Assembly: GCA_028716945.1 (NCBI GenBank)
Contig: JAQUOT010000001.1
Coordinates: 62,001-126,000 of the forward strand
DNA: 64,000 nt
Reading direction: 5' to 3'
Source of the DNA: Candidatus Nanoarchaeia archaeon
Lineage (GTDB): Archaea > Nanobdellota > Nanobdellia > SCGC-AAA011-G17 > JAFCDX01
Part shown: one piece after another, positions 48,685 to 59,426 of the stretch
How the letters are laid out: every line of letters starts with the position of its first letter
Position numbering within the stretch: the first letter of the stretch is position 1
Made by a program: the position numbers and the translations under genes
The notes under the pieces: generated by a model
What the model saw: only the letters and a program-made list of their open reading frames with translations
Database searches by the model: none
What the model was told of the DNA's origin: nothing

Positions 48685-49215
48685 ATGAGTAAGATTAAGA
48701 GATATTTAATACATACAGAAAAGATTTGGAATGATACTAATTGGAATAATTTAACAGAATTTCTAAAAGTACATGGAAAGGAATCTCATGTGTTTGTTAT
48801 GCCACCGCAATATGAATATCAATACTCTGTCTTGGGATTTAGAGGTTCAAAAGAGGAATTGAACAAAATTTTAACTAAAAGATATGTAGAATTAGCAGAA
48901 TTACAAAAAGTTTATGGCTTTTCAACAGGTATACATCTGCACGTAAGCATTCATACCAAAGACGTATCTGAAAAAGCTAAAGCAGAAATGTTAGATACAG
49001 GAATGAAATGTTTATCTAAGTATTTTAAAATTGATGGAATAACTTTTGGTTGGTATAAATACGATGATTATCTAAACAATCTTTGTAAAATTAACAATTT
49101 AGCAGTAATGCATTACAATTTTTTCTCAGTTAATTTACACGATTATGATTTACCAATATCCAAATCCAAAATTGCAGAAGAATGGTTAAGAGCTTTGGTG
49201 AGAAAGTTAAGATGA
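48685..49215 (+). CDS. Hypothetical protein (surface-glycan cluster)
   Basis: Coupled (ATGA overlap) to FemAB-like gene; GIHLHVSIH motif might be polysaccharide deacetylase-like. Confidence 0.5.
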   Translation: MSKIKRYLIHTEKIWNDTNWNNLTEFLKVHGKESHVFVMPPQYEYQYSVLGFRGSKEELNKILTKRYVELAELQKVYGFSTGIHLHVSIHTKDVSEKAKAEMLDTGMKCLSKYFKIDGITFGWYKYDDYLNNLCKINNLAVMHYNFFSVNLHDYDLPISKSKIAEEWLRALVRKLR

Positions 49216-49829
49216 AAGACATAAATGCAACGGTAATAGTAAATATAGAACCTTCAGAAGAAGATATACTTAAAAATTTACAAAAAGATGCAAGATGGGG
49301 ATTAAACAAAGCAAAGAATGAAGGATTAACTGTAAGAGAAATAAGTTCAGATGAAGAGTGGAATAATTTTTATGAAGTTTACAAAAAAACAGTAATTGAA
49401 GGTGGAATAAATCCCGATTCACTTGAAGAATTAAAAAAGAACACTGCGGTTTTATTTATTTGTGAAAAAGAAGGGAAAATAATTGCAGGAGCAGGAATAT
49501 TTTTTACAGATATGTATGATAAAGAGATTCCAAGACTTTACATCAATGCTTCTTTACGAGAATATCTCAATTCTCAGCCAAATAATTTACTTTATTGGAA
49601 TTGTCTTACCTGGGCTAAAAATAAAGGATATAAAAAATTTGATCTAGGTGGATGGCAGATAAATGCACAAGGACATTTGGTTGGAGTAAACAAATTCAAA
49701 GAAAGATGGGGGGAAGTAGTTTATTACAAAAAAGATTATCCTTTTCCATTAGCAATTGGAAGAAAATTAATAAGGAATGTAAAAGTTGCTAGATGGACCT
49801 GGGATAGAATAAAAGGAAGACCCCTATAA
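49212..49829 (+). CDS. FemAB/GNAT-like aminoacyl- or acyltransferase
   Basis: DARWGLNKAKNEGLTVRE; LYINASLREYLNSQPNNLLYWNCLTWAKNKGYKKFDLGG..NKFKERWGEVVYYKKDY. Confidence 0.75.
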   Translation: MKDINATVIVNIEPSEEDILKNLQKDARWGLNKAKNEGLTVREISSDEEWNNFYEVYKKTVIEGGINPDSLEELKKNTAVLFICEKEGKIIAGAGIFFTDMYDKEIPRLYINASLREYLNSQPNNLLYWNCLTWAKNKGYKKFDLGGWQINAQGHLVGVNKFKERWGEVVYYKKDYPFPLAIGRKLIRNVKVARWTWDRIKGRPL

Positions 49830-49830
49830 A

Positions 49831-50499
49831 ATGAACCCAGACGAAGAAAATAAAAAAGCTTACGAAACAGACGAATCTATAACACATTATGGTATTGAAT
49901 ATATAACTCCTTCTGAACAAAAATTAATTGAAGAATATTTCAAAGGAAAGATTTTAGATTTAGGTTGTGGATGTGGAAGAACAACAAAATATCTTGCAGA
50001 TAAAAAATATAATGTTATTGGTGTAGAAATTGTAAAAGGAATGGTTGATCTTGCAAAAAAAAGATATTCTAAGATTAAATTTATAGTAGGAGATGCTTGT
50101 AAATTAGATTTTCCTGATAAAACCTTTGATGTAGTTTTTTTCTCTTATAATGGAATGGATTATATCTTCCCAGAAGAAAAAAGAATTTTAGCAATTAAGG
50201 AAATTTCAAGGGTTTTAAAAAATGGAGGAATCTTCGTCTATAGTTCTCATAATCCAAGAGCTTTATTGAAACAATTTAGACCAAAATTTATTCTTAGAAA
50301 CATATTTAAAGGGACTATTTTTTCTAAATACAAATATGAAAAACAAGATTTTGGAAATCTTTGCACATATTACGCTAGTCCAAAAAAACAAAAGATTTTA
50401 GTTGAAAAAAACAGCCCAATGACCTTACTTAAAATGCATGTTGATAAAAAAGACAAGCTTCATCCTCATTATGTTTTCATAAAAATGGAGAAAAATTAA
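49831..50499 (+). CDS. SAM-dependent methyltransferase
   Basis: GKILDLGCGCGRTTKYLADKKYNVIGVEI. Confidence 0.88.
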   Translation: MNPDEENKKAYETDESITHYGIEYITPSEQKLIEEYFKGKILDLGCGCGRTTKYLADKKYNVIGVEIVKGMVDLAKKRYSKIKFIVGDACKLDFPDKTFDVVFFSYNGMDYIFPEEKRILAIKEISRVLKNGGIFVYSSHNPRALLKQFRPKFILRNIFKGTIFSKYKYEKQDFGNLCTYYASPKKQKILVEKNSPMTLLKMHVDKKDKLHPHYVFIKMEKN

Positions 50500-50500
50500 A

Positions 50501-52006
50501 ATGGTTAAAATTGTAATGATTTCATTGTATGATCCATTATCTATTGGACATAGAATTATGCATAAAATTCTTGCTGATAAAGGAATAGATATATATGGTA
50601 TTTTTCTTAAATCTGAAAATGAATCTCATATAAAAGACGAAGAAATTAAACTTCTAGTGGATAAAATTAAAGAAATCCAACCAGAGTTAGTAGGAATTAG
50701 TTTAAGATCTAGATTTTTCAAAATTGCTGAGAAATTAACTGAAGAAATAAAAAAAGAAGTTAATACTAAAGTAATTTGGGGAGGAGTTCATCCTACATTA
50801 AAACCTTTGAATTGTTTAAAATATGCAGATATGGTTTGCATAGGTGAAGGAGAAAATGTAATAGTAGAAATTGCTGAGTTATTAAACAAAGGAAAATCTA
50901 TTAAAAAAGTTAATAGTGTCTGGATTAAAGACGGAAAAAAGATAATTAAAAATAGTTTAGGAAAATTAGAAGAAAATCTTGATAAAATTCCATTCCCTGA
51001 TTATTCTGATACAAATAAATTTTATATAGAAAATGGGAAATGTTCAACTGTAAATCCATTCCCAGATCATCAAGTAGTTTATTCAATTATGACTTCAAGA
51101 GGTTGTCCTTTCAATTGTTCATTTTGTAATTGTGGTGCTTTCAAGGAAATTTTCCATGGAAAAGGTAAATATCTCAGAAGAAGAAGCGTTAAAAATGTAA
51201 TTGATGAATTAATATTAGCAAAGAAAACCTGGCCATCTATTAAAAAAATATATTTCGTTGATGATGTTTTCTCTTCAGACTTAGAATGGGTTAAAGAATT
51301 CGGACCTTTATACAAACAACATATTAATCTTCCATTTTATTGTTATGTTCATCCTCTTTGTGTTAGTGATGAGTCTATAAGAATTTTACAAGATGCAGGA
51401 TTATTTGAAGTTAATATGGGAATACAGAGTGGTTCAGAAAGAGTTAGAAAAGAAATTTGTAATAGATTTGAATCCAATGAAAGTATTGTTAATGCAGTTA
51501 CAATTTTAAATAAATATAAAATTAGGATTATGGCTGATTTGATTTTAGGAATTCCATATGAAACTGAAGCAGATAAAAAAGAAAATCTAGATTTGTTAAT
51601 GAGATTACCTAAACCAATATATTTACTTACATATACGTTATTATATTTCCCAAATAAATTAACAGAAATGGCACTAAAAGGCGGACTTATCACTGAAAAA
51701 GATTTGGAAGAAAATAAAAATATGGAATATTTCAGATGGCATGATAAATTTTCACAACAATTTTCAAATACAGATTTATTTTGGAATAGTTTATACTATC
51801 TTGCCTCACAAGGATATTCTAAGAAATTAATTTATAAATATTATAATAATGAAGAGATAAGAAAAAATCCTGCTAAATTAGTTAGATTAACAAAACGTAT
51901 TGAAAGAAGAAAGTTTATAATGGCTTCAATCCCTAAAGCAATGGGATATATTGGTAGAGGACAATTTAAATTATTAGCTGAAAAAATAAAGACGAGGGTA
52001 TTTTAA
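50501..52006 (+). CDS. B12-binding-domain radical SAM protein
   Basis: TSRGCPFNCSFCNCGAF CxxxCxxC; N-terminal cobalamin-binding-like Rossmann region. Confidence 0.88.
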   Translation: MVKIVMISLYDPLSIGHRIMHKILADKGIDIYGIFLKSENESHIKDEEIKLLVDKIKEIQPELVGISLRSRFFKIAEKLTEEIKKEVNTKVIWGGVHPTLKPLNCLKYADMVCIGEGENVIVEIAELLNKGKSIKKVNSVWIKDGKKIIKNSLGKLEENLDKIPFPDYSDTNKFYIENGKCSTVNPFPDHQVVYSIMTSRGCPFNCSFCNCGAFKEIFHGKGKYLRRRSVKNVIDELILAKKTWPSIKKIYFVDDVFSSDLEWVKEFGPLYKQHINLPFYCYVHPLCVSDESIRILQDAGLFEVNMGIQSGSERVRKEICNRFESNESIVNAVTILNKYKIRIMADLILGIPYETEADKKENLDLLMRLPKPIYLLTYTLLYFPNKLTEMALKGGLITEKDLEENKNMEYFRWHDKFSQQFSNTDLFWNSLYYLASQGYSKKLIYKYYNNEEIRKNPAKLVRLTKRIERRKFIMASIPKAMGYIGRGQFKLLAEKIKTRVF

Positions 52007-52837
52007 ATGAAAAAGAAAAATCCGTTAATATCGATTGTACTTCCAGCACATAATGAAGAAGCACATATAGAAGTTTGTCTAAATTCTTTATTAAATCAAT
52101 CTTACAAACCTATTGAAATTTTTATTGTTGATGATGGAAGCAAAGATAAGACCGCAGAAATTGTTAGAAAATTTGCTCCAAAAGTAACTCTTCTTCAACA
52201 ACCACAATCTGGACCAGGAATTGCATGGAATACTGGTTTCAAACACACAAAAGGAGAAATATTAATGTTTTGGGCATCTGATCATATTTATGGAAAAGAT
52301 TACATAAAAGATTTAGCAACACCAATAATTAAAGGAGAGGCTCTTAGAACAGTACAATCAAGAGAAGACATTGCAAATGCAGATAAGATTTGGGCAAGAG
52401 GTTGGGGAGAAAGAGAACCTAGAGACATTAATGAAACAGAAAATACAACTGCTGCTTTAACTTCAAGACAAGTATTTTTAAAAGCAGGAGGATTTGATCC
52501 TAAAAGAGGATATGCAGATGACCAATCAATATATGATAAAACAAAAATAAAAACTAAGATAGTTCATACAACAATATCTCATTTTAATCCAGAATCTTTA
52601 AAAGAATCTTTTGCTCAGGCTGCTTGGATTGGAGCTTCTTTCAAAAGACCATATTTAACTTTGTTATCTTTACCATTATTTCCATTTTATGTAGTTGGAA
52701 AATCAGTAAGACATTTTATAAAAGATCCTTATATTCCATTTATAGTATTCTTGCCTATTTTTTATACTGTAAAATATTTTGGACATTACTTTGGAATTTT
52801 AAGAAAAATAGTTTTAAAGAAAAATACTAGAATCTAA
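52007..52837 (+). CDS. Glycosyltransferase family 2
   Basis: LISIVLPAHNEEAHIEVCLNSLLNQSYKPIEIFIVDDGSKDKT. Confidence 0.9.
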   Translation: MKKKNPLISIVLPAHNEEAHIEVCLNSLLNQSYKPIEIFIVDDGSKDKTAEIVRKFAPKVTLLQQPQSGPGIAWNTGFKHTKGEILMFWASDHIYGKDYIKDLATPIIKGEALRTVQSREDIANADKIWARGWGEREPRDINETENTTAALTSRQVFLKAGGFDPKRGYADDQSIYDKTKIKTKIVHTTISHFNPESLKESFAQAAWIGASFKRPYLTLLSLPLFPFYVVGKSVRHFIKDPYIPFIVFLPIFYTVKYFGHYFGILRKIVLKKNTRI

Positions 52838-54418
52838 TTATTTAAAAAACTCTTCTCTTAAAGATTGTAACATTTTATCATCTCTTTCAGCTTTTTTAAT
52901 ATCATCCCATCTTTCTTTTGGTAATTTCACATACAAATTAAAAACTCTTCTTATACCTTCAAGTTCTTCAGCAGTTAAAGCTCCGTTATTAAAAGCTCCA
53001 TAAATCCTATTGTCTTCTGCCCTCTCTCCTGCAGGAATTAAATTTTTTTCAATACACACTCTTCTTAACTCTGTTCCAGAATATGGTCTAAATGCATTAA
53101 CAATTGTATTATTAGGATGAATTTTTCTGTTTAATTCAATTGTTTTCATTATATCTTCTCTTGTTTCTCCAGGAAAACCAATAATATTATTAGCAGAGAC
53201 CCTTATTTTTGTTTTTTCAAATTCTTTGAAAGCATTAATAATTTGTTCATCAGACATAAAACGTTTTAATAGATTTTTTCTTAGTTCAATACTTCCACTT
53301 TCAACACCCATTGCTACTCCTTCACATCCAGCAGATTCTAAAGCTTCTGCATATCCAGGTTTTACTGTTTCTACTCTTGCTTCTATGAAGAAAGGTAAAT
53401 ATATTCTTTTTTTGTATTGATCTATAAATTCTTTGAATCTATCAGGAGTCATTGATAAGAAACTTTCATCTGTGAAATAAACATAATCTAATCCATGATT
53501 TTTTATTAAATCTTCAACTTCAGAAATAAAAGAAGGTATAGGTTTGTATCTTCTATATGGATATTCTTTTTTTAATTGTTCTTCACTTATACCTGTATGT
53601 TCACTATATTTTTTTATAGATTCTTTATGTTGATATTGGAATACTGGAATGCAACAGAAAGTGCATGAAAAAGGACATCCTCTGCTTAATTCAAAAGCAA
53701 CAGTTCTTACAGCTTTTCCACCCATTCTTTTCCAGAATCTTCTATCATCAAAAATAGAATAATCTGGTGCTAAAAGAGTTTCAAGATTTGTTGGAGGTCT
53801 TCTTAGTCCAGTATTTTCTCCGTAGATAGTATTTCCTGTTGGTAAATCTTCTAAATTTATAACTTCTCCAGATCTGTAAATTTTTCCATCTTTTTTTACA
53901 ATAAGATTTAATATTTTAGTAATATCATATCCTTTTTCTAAAGCAGTTGCTAATTCTGGAAGCATTTCTTCGCATTCCCCTTCACCAATCATATCAATTG
54001 AAGGTTCTTTGAAAACAACTCTTGGAGCAAAAGTAGGATATACTCCCCCAAATATTTTAGGAACAGGTATATCTTGTATTCCTTTTACAAGTTCTAAACC
54101 TTGATCATAGGACATTTCTAAAGAAGAAAAACCAACTAAATCAGGATGATAATCTAAAACTGCTTTTCTAAAATCAGATTTAAGTTCATCCATTGTAACT
54201 GTTTTTCTTTTAACTCCATACTTTTCAAGATCAACAGGAGTAACTTGTCCTAAACTTTCTCTAAAAGAATCTCCAACAGCTTTTCCAGTATCAAAAAAAG
54301 TAGTATCATAAAGTTTTACTTGATGCCCAGCTTTCTTAAGATGTGCAGATAGTAAGGGTATACCAATACCTACTAAACCATCCATTCTATCATTCGGATA
54401 AACTAACATTACTTTCAT
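52838..54418 (-). CDS. B12-binding-domain radical SAM protein
   Basis: ELSRGCPFSCTFCCIPVFQ; GECEEMLPELATALEKGY; N-terminal YPNDRMDGLVGIGIPLLSAHLKKAGHQVKLYD. Confidence 0.88.
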   Translation of the reverse strand: MKVMLVYPNDRMDGLVGIGIPLLSAHLKKAGHQVKLYDTTFFDTGKAVGDSFRESLGQVTPVDLEKYGVKRKTVTMDELKSDFRKAVLDYHPDLVGFSSLEMSYDQGLELVKGIQDIPVPKIFGGVYPTFAPRVVFKEPSIDMIGEGECEEMLPELATALEKGYDITKILNLIVKKDGKIYRSGEVINLEDLPTGNTIYGENTGLRRPPTNLETLLAPDYSIFDDRRFWKRMGGKAVRTVAFELSRGCPFSCTFCCIPVFQYQHKESIKKYSEHTGISEEQLKKEYPYRRYKPIPSFISEVEDLIKNHGLDYVYFTDESFLSMTPDRFKEFIDQYKKRIYLPFFIEARVETVKPGYAEALESAGCEGVAMGVESGSIELRKNLLKRFMSDEQIINAFKEFEKTKIRVSANNIIGFPGETREDIMKTIELNRKIHPNNTIVNAFRPYSGTELRRVCIEKNLIPAGERAEDNRIYGAFNNGALTAEELEGIRRVFNLYVKLPKERWDDIKKAERDDKMLQSLREEFFK

Positions 54419-54463
54419 TTTGTATTATATTTTGTATTAGGAAAAATATTTAAATGCTCTGCC

Positions 54464-55594
54464 TCATTCTAGAGTATTTAAAAGTTTTCTTAAATTTTCT
54501 TCTGTTAATCGTCTAGGATTATTTTTTACTCTTTCTGTATTAAAACCTTCTTTTATTATAATATCTTTATCAAAAACTTTTAATTCTGACAATTTTGTTT
54601 CAAGTCCTGCTTCCTCCATCAAGCTATTAATTTTAGATCTAGCAGATTCTACATCTTTTGAATCTAATAATTTAACAATTTCATTTATTGTTTTTTTAAC
54701 ATAATCAACTCCTCTTTTATCTAAACAATCTTCTTTAGTTACATTTGAATTATAAACTAACATTTCTCCCAGAGTTAGACTTACAGCATGTCCATGAGGT
54801 ATATTAAAACGAGAAGTCAAAGGATAAGATATTGCATGTGAAGCAGTAGTTTTTGTGATGTTAATTGCTTTTCCTGCTAAATGTGCTGCTTTTGCCATTG
54901 CTAATTTTGGATTTCTACGTATATTATTCATAGAATCAGAAAAATTATTTATTATAAGAGAAATTGCTTCTTTAGAATATTTTTTAGATTCTTCTGTAGA
55001 ATTAATATTCCAATAAGATTCAATAGCTTGACCTAAGGCATCCATTCCACAAGAAGCTGCTTCTCTTGGAGATAAAGTTAAAGCTAAATTTGGATCAACA
55101 ATACTATATCTTGGTAATATACTTTCATGAGCAAGAGAATATTTTATTCCATCTATGTAAATAACTGCAAAATGAGTTGATTCACTTCCACTTCCAGCAG
55201 TAGTAGGTATTGCTACAAGTTTTTTAGGTTTGAATATAATTTCATTTTCATTTTTTAAATATTGAACTGGATTTCCTGGTTGAGCTGCTAAAATATTAAT
55301 TAATTTTGCCATATCAATAGCACTTCCTCCTCCAACAGCCACAACTAAATCATAATTATCTTCTTTGAATAATTTTAAACCTTTTTCAAGATCTGATAAT
55401 TTTGGACTTGGAGAGAAATCAGAAAATCTTGTAGTTGAACAATAAGGATTTAAGATTTCTAATTTAGCTTCAGCTCCAGAAACCCTATAAGAATTTTTTC
55501 CTGTAACTAAAAATATTTTTTTAGGTTTCTCAAAAGATAAAATCTCTCTAAATTTATCTATACATCCAAATCCAATATATTCTGTTTGATTCAT
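54464..55594 (-). CDS. Iron-containing alcohol dehydrogenase, candidate phosphonoacetaldehyde reductase (FomC/PhpC-like)
   Basis: VAVGGGSAIDMAKLI, AIPTTAGSGSEST, KTTASHAISYPLTSRFNIPHGHAVSLTL; located after Ppd. Confidence 0.85.
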   Translation of the reverse strand: MNQTEYIGFGCIDKFREILSFEKPKKIFLVTGKNSYRVSGAEAKLEILNPYCSTTRFSDFSPSPKLSDLEKGLKLFKEDNYDLVVAVGGGSAIDMAKLINILAAQPGNPVQYLKNENEIIFKPKKLVAIPTTAGSGSESTHFAVIYIDGIKYSLAHESILPRYSIVDPNLALTLSPREAASCGMDALGQAIESYWNINSTEESKKYSKEAISLIINNFSDSMNNIRRNPKLAMAKAAHLAGKAINITKTTASHAISYPLTSRFNIPHGHAVSLTLGEMLVYNSNVTKEDCLDKRGVDYVKKTINEIVKLLDSKDVESARSKINSLMEEAGLETKLSELKVFDKDIIIKEGFNTERVKNNPRRLTEENLRKLLNTLE

Positions 55595-56722
55595 TTAAGC
55601 TTTATTTAAGAATTCCATAAAAGCTTTCTTATTATCTACTGGAGCTATTGTAGGTCTTCCTAAATTTTTCCTCGCTCCTCTTTTTGTTTTTACGATGAGC
55701 ATGTAAGGTCCTTCTAAATCTGTTAAATTTTTTACAGTTTTAATCAAATCTTCTTTTGTTTCTACTACTTTTGCAGATTTATATCCACAAGCTAAAGCCA
55801 TTTTTTCAAAATTGAGAGTTGAAGACGTTGTGGGTTGTCCGCCGGTTGAATCATATGAATTATTATCAAAAATTATATGGTAAAGATTTTTTGGTGAATA
55901 ATATCCGATAGTAGATAGATTTCCAGCACTCATAATTGCTGCTCCATCTCCATCAAAAATTAATATTTTTTTATTTGGTTTTTGAAGTGCAATTTCTGCT
56001 GCAAAAGAAGAAGCTAATCCCATAGAACCAACCATTAAAAAGTCTTTATTATGGCCTTGTTTTAATTCTTCTCTGTATTCAAACAATTCTCTTGAAGCTT
56101 TTCCTGTTGTAGAAACGATTACTTCGCTTCCATTTAAATTATCAATTATAGATTTAATTGCCTCTTCTCTTAATAATTCATAATTTGTTTTTATAGGATT
56201 TTTAGATTTATATTCTTCAAAGGTTCCTTCTTTTACTATTAAAGCAACAGGAGCACTTCTTTTTTCTGCAATTTGTTTCATTTCTTTTATAATTTGTTTA
56301 GCATCTTGTAAATTATCTGGAAGAATTTTATAAGGAATTTCTAAAACATCAAGTAAAGGTAAAGTTATTCTACCCATTTTTTTATGTTGAGGTTCATCGT
56401 GTTTATTTGGTTCTCCTCTCCATCCAATCATTAAAAGCAGAGGTAAATTATATATTTCTGGATCTGCTAGAGAAGTTATTGGATTTACTACATTGCCTAA
56501 ACCAGAATTTTGCATATAAACAACACCAATTTTTCCAGTTGAAGCATGATAACCTGCAGCCCAACCTATTGCTTCTCTTTCAATTGAAACAATTCTATTT
56601 GTAAGACCTTCTTTGTCTGATAAAAATTCCATCCAATCTTTAAATGTTGAATCAGGAACTCCTGTAAAGAAAGTTAATCCATTATCTTCAAAAATATTAT
56701 ATAGATTGTTACAATTAAGCAT
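55595..56722 (-). CDS. Phosphonopyruvate decarboxylase (Ppd/Fom2-like)
   Basis: FFTGVPDSTFKDWMEFL; TPP motif FDGDGAAIMSAGNLSTIGYYSPKNLYHIIFDNNSYDSTGGQPT. Confidence 0.9.
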   Translation of the reverse strand: MLNCNNLYNIFEDNGLTFFTGVPDSTFKDWMEFLSDKEGLTNRIVSIEREAIGWAAGYHASTGKIGVVYMQNSGLGNVVNPITSLADPEIYNLPLLLMIGWRGEPNKHDEPQHKKMGRITLPLLDVLEIPYKILPDNLQDAKQIIKEMKQIAEKRSAPVALIVKEGTFEEYKSKNPIKTNYELLREEAIKSIIDNLNGSEVIVSTTGKASRELFEYREELKQGHNKDFLMVGSMGLASSFAAEIALQKPNKKILIFDGDGAAIMSAGNLSTIGYYSPKNLYHIIFDNNSYDSTGGQPTTSSTLNFEKMALACGYKSAKVVETKEDLIKTVKNLTDLEGPYMLIVKTKRGARKNLGRPTIAPVDNKKAFMEFLNKA

Positions 56723-58096
56723 TTAATTTCCTCCAGGAATTAAATTTAAAATTTCCTTGATAGATACACAGTTTTCTTCTGCTTCTTTACCTCTATCACA
56801 AGCTAAAATTAATTCTGCTGTTTTTTTCATAGTAAGATAAGAACTTCTTAACAAATGATTTGCATATATAACAACATTAACTCCCATAGTTTCTAGTTGT
56901 TTTTCAGTAACTTGGCTGTAAGTTGTTGGAACTACGACTAAAGGTTTTTTATTTTCAAATTTAGAATAATGTTCACAAAATTCTAAGATTTCATTTGGTT
57001 CTTTTTCTTTGCTGTGAATCATTATTGCATCTGCGCCTGCTTCAATGTATGCTTTTGCCCTTTTCAGTGCATCTTCCATTCCTTGTTTTAATATTAAACT
57101 CTCAATTCTTGCTATGATCATAAATTCATTTGTAACTTGAGCATTTTTACCTGCAGCAATTTTCTTTGAAAAGTTTTCTATAGTATCTTGTGTTTGTTCT
57201 ACTTCTGTTCCAAATAAAGAATTTTTCTTCAATCCAATTTTATCTTCAATTATAATTGCAGAGATTCCTAATCTTTCAAGAGTTTTTACAGTATAAGGAA
57301 AATGTTCTATAAGTCCACCAGTATCTCCATCTACAATCATTGGTTTAGTGGTTATATCTAAGATTTGATGTATTGTATTTAATCTTGAAGTTAAATCAAC
57401 AAATTCTATGTCTGGTTTTCCTTTTGCGGTTGAATCTGTTAAGCTGCTTATCCATACTCCATCAAATTCTTTTGGTATTTCATCTTTCAAGATTTTAGTA
57501 TTTTCTACAATTAAACCAGTTAAACCATTGTGTGCTTCTAAAAATCTACTCAAAGGTTTTGCATGTAAAAGTCTTTTTAGTTTTCCCATTCTCATTTCAG
57601 GAGTAACTCCTAATTTTTTTACATTATTATTAAGTTGTGTTGAAGAAATTCCTTTTGTGTAAGGAACATCTATAACAGAACCTCCCCATTCTTTTAAAGT
57701 TTGAATTACTCTTTCTCTTACTTCTCTTTGAAAACCTGTTTTCCAATCATCACCATGAATAACATAATCAGGTTTGTATAATTTTAAATTAGGAACATAA
57801 TCCAAAGTATCTTGTGGAACTACTTTCTTTATTCCCTTAAGATTTTCTACAATTACTTTTCTTTGTTCATAAGTTAGATAAGGAAGTCTTTTGTAACTAG
57901 CTATAGCTTTATCTGTTAAAACCCCAACAATTACATCTCCATATTTTTGTGCTTCATTCAAAATGTTCAAATGGCCTGGATGCAGTAAATCTGCACAAAG
58001 TCCCATATAAACTGTTTTGGGTTTTTCAGTATTTTCCTGGTTCAAATTGTTTGACTCTTGTATCATTTTGATTATACTCCTTGTTAAATCTTGCAA
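56723..58096 (-). CDS. Cytidylyltransferase-phosphoenolpyruvate mutase fusion (Fom1-like)
   Basis: N-term [38 protein letters not shown]-term PEP mutase signature [16 protein letters not shown] and MIVDGDTGG. True start may be an internal Met at 58066. Confidence 0.93.
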   Translation of the reverse strand: MQDLTRSIIKMIQESNNLNQENTEKPKTVYMGLCADLLHPGHLNILNEAQKYGDVIVGVLTDKAIASYKRLPYLTYEQRKVIVENLKGIKKVVPQDTLDYVPNLKLYKPDYVIHGDDWKTGFQREVRERVIQTLKEWGGSVIDVPYTKGISSTQLNNNVKKLGVTPEMRMGKLKRLLHAKPLSRFLEAHNGLTGLIVENTKILKDEIPKEFDGVWISSLTDSTAKGKPDIEFVDLTSRLNTIHQILDITTKPMIVDGDTGGLIEHFPYTVKTLERLGISAIIIEDKIGLKKNSLFGTEVEQTQDTIENFSKKIAAGKNAQVTNEFMIIARIESLILKQGMEDALKRAKAYIEAGADAIMIHSKEKEPNEILEFCEHYSKFENKKPLVVVPTTYSQVTEKQLETMGVNVVIYANHLLRSSYLTMKKTAELILACDRGKEAEENCVSIKEILNLIPGGN

Positions 58097-59426
58097 CTAA
58101 TTCCTGAACTTGTTCTGCTCTAAATTCAGGGGTGTTAATATGACTTAATTTAAAACTGGTTGTTGCATATTTTACATTTCCTTTCATATATCCATTTTTT
58201 TGACATATATCTAATAATTCTGAACCAACCAAAGGATTTGCAGCGAAAAATGAAGCACTATCAAATCCACAACCTTTAACAAAATCATAAGTTTCTTGCA
58301 TTTGTTCTAAAGTTTCTCCTGGTAATCCACAAACACAAAAAGCATGAACTTTAATTTCAAGATCTTGAGCTTTTTTTAATAAAGGTTTAACTTTTTGTAA
58401 ATTCAATGGTTTTTTTACAATATTATCTAAAACATATTGATTTCCACTTTCTACAGCAAAAGTTAACTGATAACATCCAGAAGCTTTCATTTTTTCAAGT
58501 AAATTTTCATCCAGAGCCCAAATAGCAATTCCTTGAGGAGCACACCATTTTAATCCATAATCTTTCATTCCATCAAATATTTTTGCTGCTCTCTTTCTAT
58601 TCAAAGTAATATTATCGTCTGTAATTTGAATTTCATCAATATTATAATTTTCTTTTAATCCTCTTATTTCTTCAATAACATTTTCTGCAGATCTTCCTCT
58701 GTAATGATTTCCCCAGAAGTTTGTTGTTGTACAAAAAATACATCTAGCAGTACATCCCCTAGAAGTTACTAACTGAGCTACTCTTTTACCTTGTGGATAT
58801 GGATTTTGAGGCATATTTATTTTAAAGTATTGTTCCATATCTAATAAGTGCCAAGCTGGTAAAGGTAAAGAATCTAAATCTTTTACATATTGTAAATTTC
58901 TATTAACAATTATCTCATCGCTTCCTTTAAATGCTAATCCTCCAATGTTTGAAACATTTCCACCATTATTCAATTCTTTCATAAGTTGTAAAGTAGGTAA
59001 TTCTCCTTCTCCTAAGATTACAAAATCAAGAGAATCTAATTTTAACATATCTTCTAATGCATAAGTTGGATGAGAACCGCCTGTTAAAGTTATTATTTCT
59101 TCATCAACGTCTTTAACTAATTTTAAAGTATGTGCTGCATTTTCAGCTTGTGTAGAAAAGATACAAGAAACACCTGCAACATCAGGTTTAAATTCATTAA
59201 TTCTTTTTTTAACTTCTTCATCATCTAAACCATATGTAACAAAGTCTCCATTTTCTTTAACATTATGATAACCTTCATTAGCAATATCCATAATTTTTAC
59301 TTGATGTCCTTCTCTTTCTAAAAATCCTGCTAAATATCCCAAACCAATTGGAGTAATACATCTTCTAACATCTTTTTTAAATAGAGTATATCTAGGAGTC
59401 ATCAACATTATTTTTTTCTTATCCAT
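58026..59426 (-). CDS. B12-binding-domain radical SAM protein, candidate phosphonate C-methyltransferase
   Basis: [61 protein letters not shown]; its 3' end overlaps the PEP mutase ORF. Confidence 0.85.
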   Translation of the reverse strand: MDKKKIMLMTPRYTLFKKDVRRCITPIGLGYLAGFLEREGHQVKIMDIANEGYHNVKENGDFVTYGLDDEEVKKRINEFKPDVAGVSCIFSTQAENAAHTLKLVKDVDEEIITLTGGSHPTYALEDMLKLDSLDFVILGEGELPTLQLMKELNNGGNVSNIGGLAFKGSDEIIVNRNLQYVKDLDSLPLPAWHLLDMEQYFKINMPQNPYPQGKRVAQLVTSRGCTARCIFCTTTNFWGNHYRGRSAENVIEEIRGLKENYNIDEIQITDDNITLNRKRAAKIFDGMKDYGLKWCAPQGIAIWALDENLLEKMKASGCYQLTFAVESGNQYVLDNIVKKPLNLQKVKPLLKKAQDLEIKVHAFCVCGLPGETLEQMQETYDFVKGCGFDSASFFAANPLVGSELLDICQKNGYMKGNVKYATTSFKLSHINTPEFRAEQVQELVARFNKEYNQNDTRVKQFEPGKY

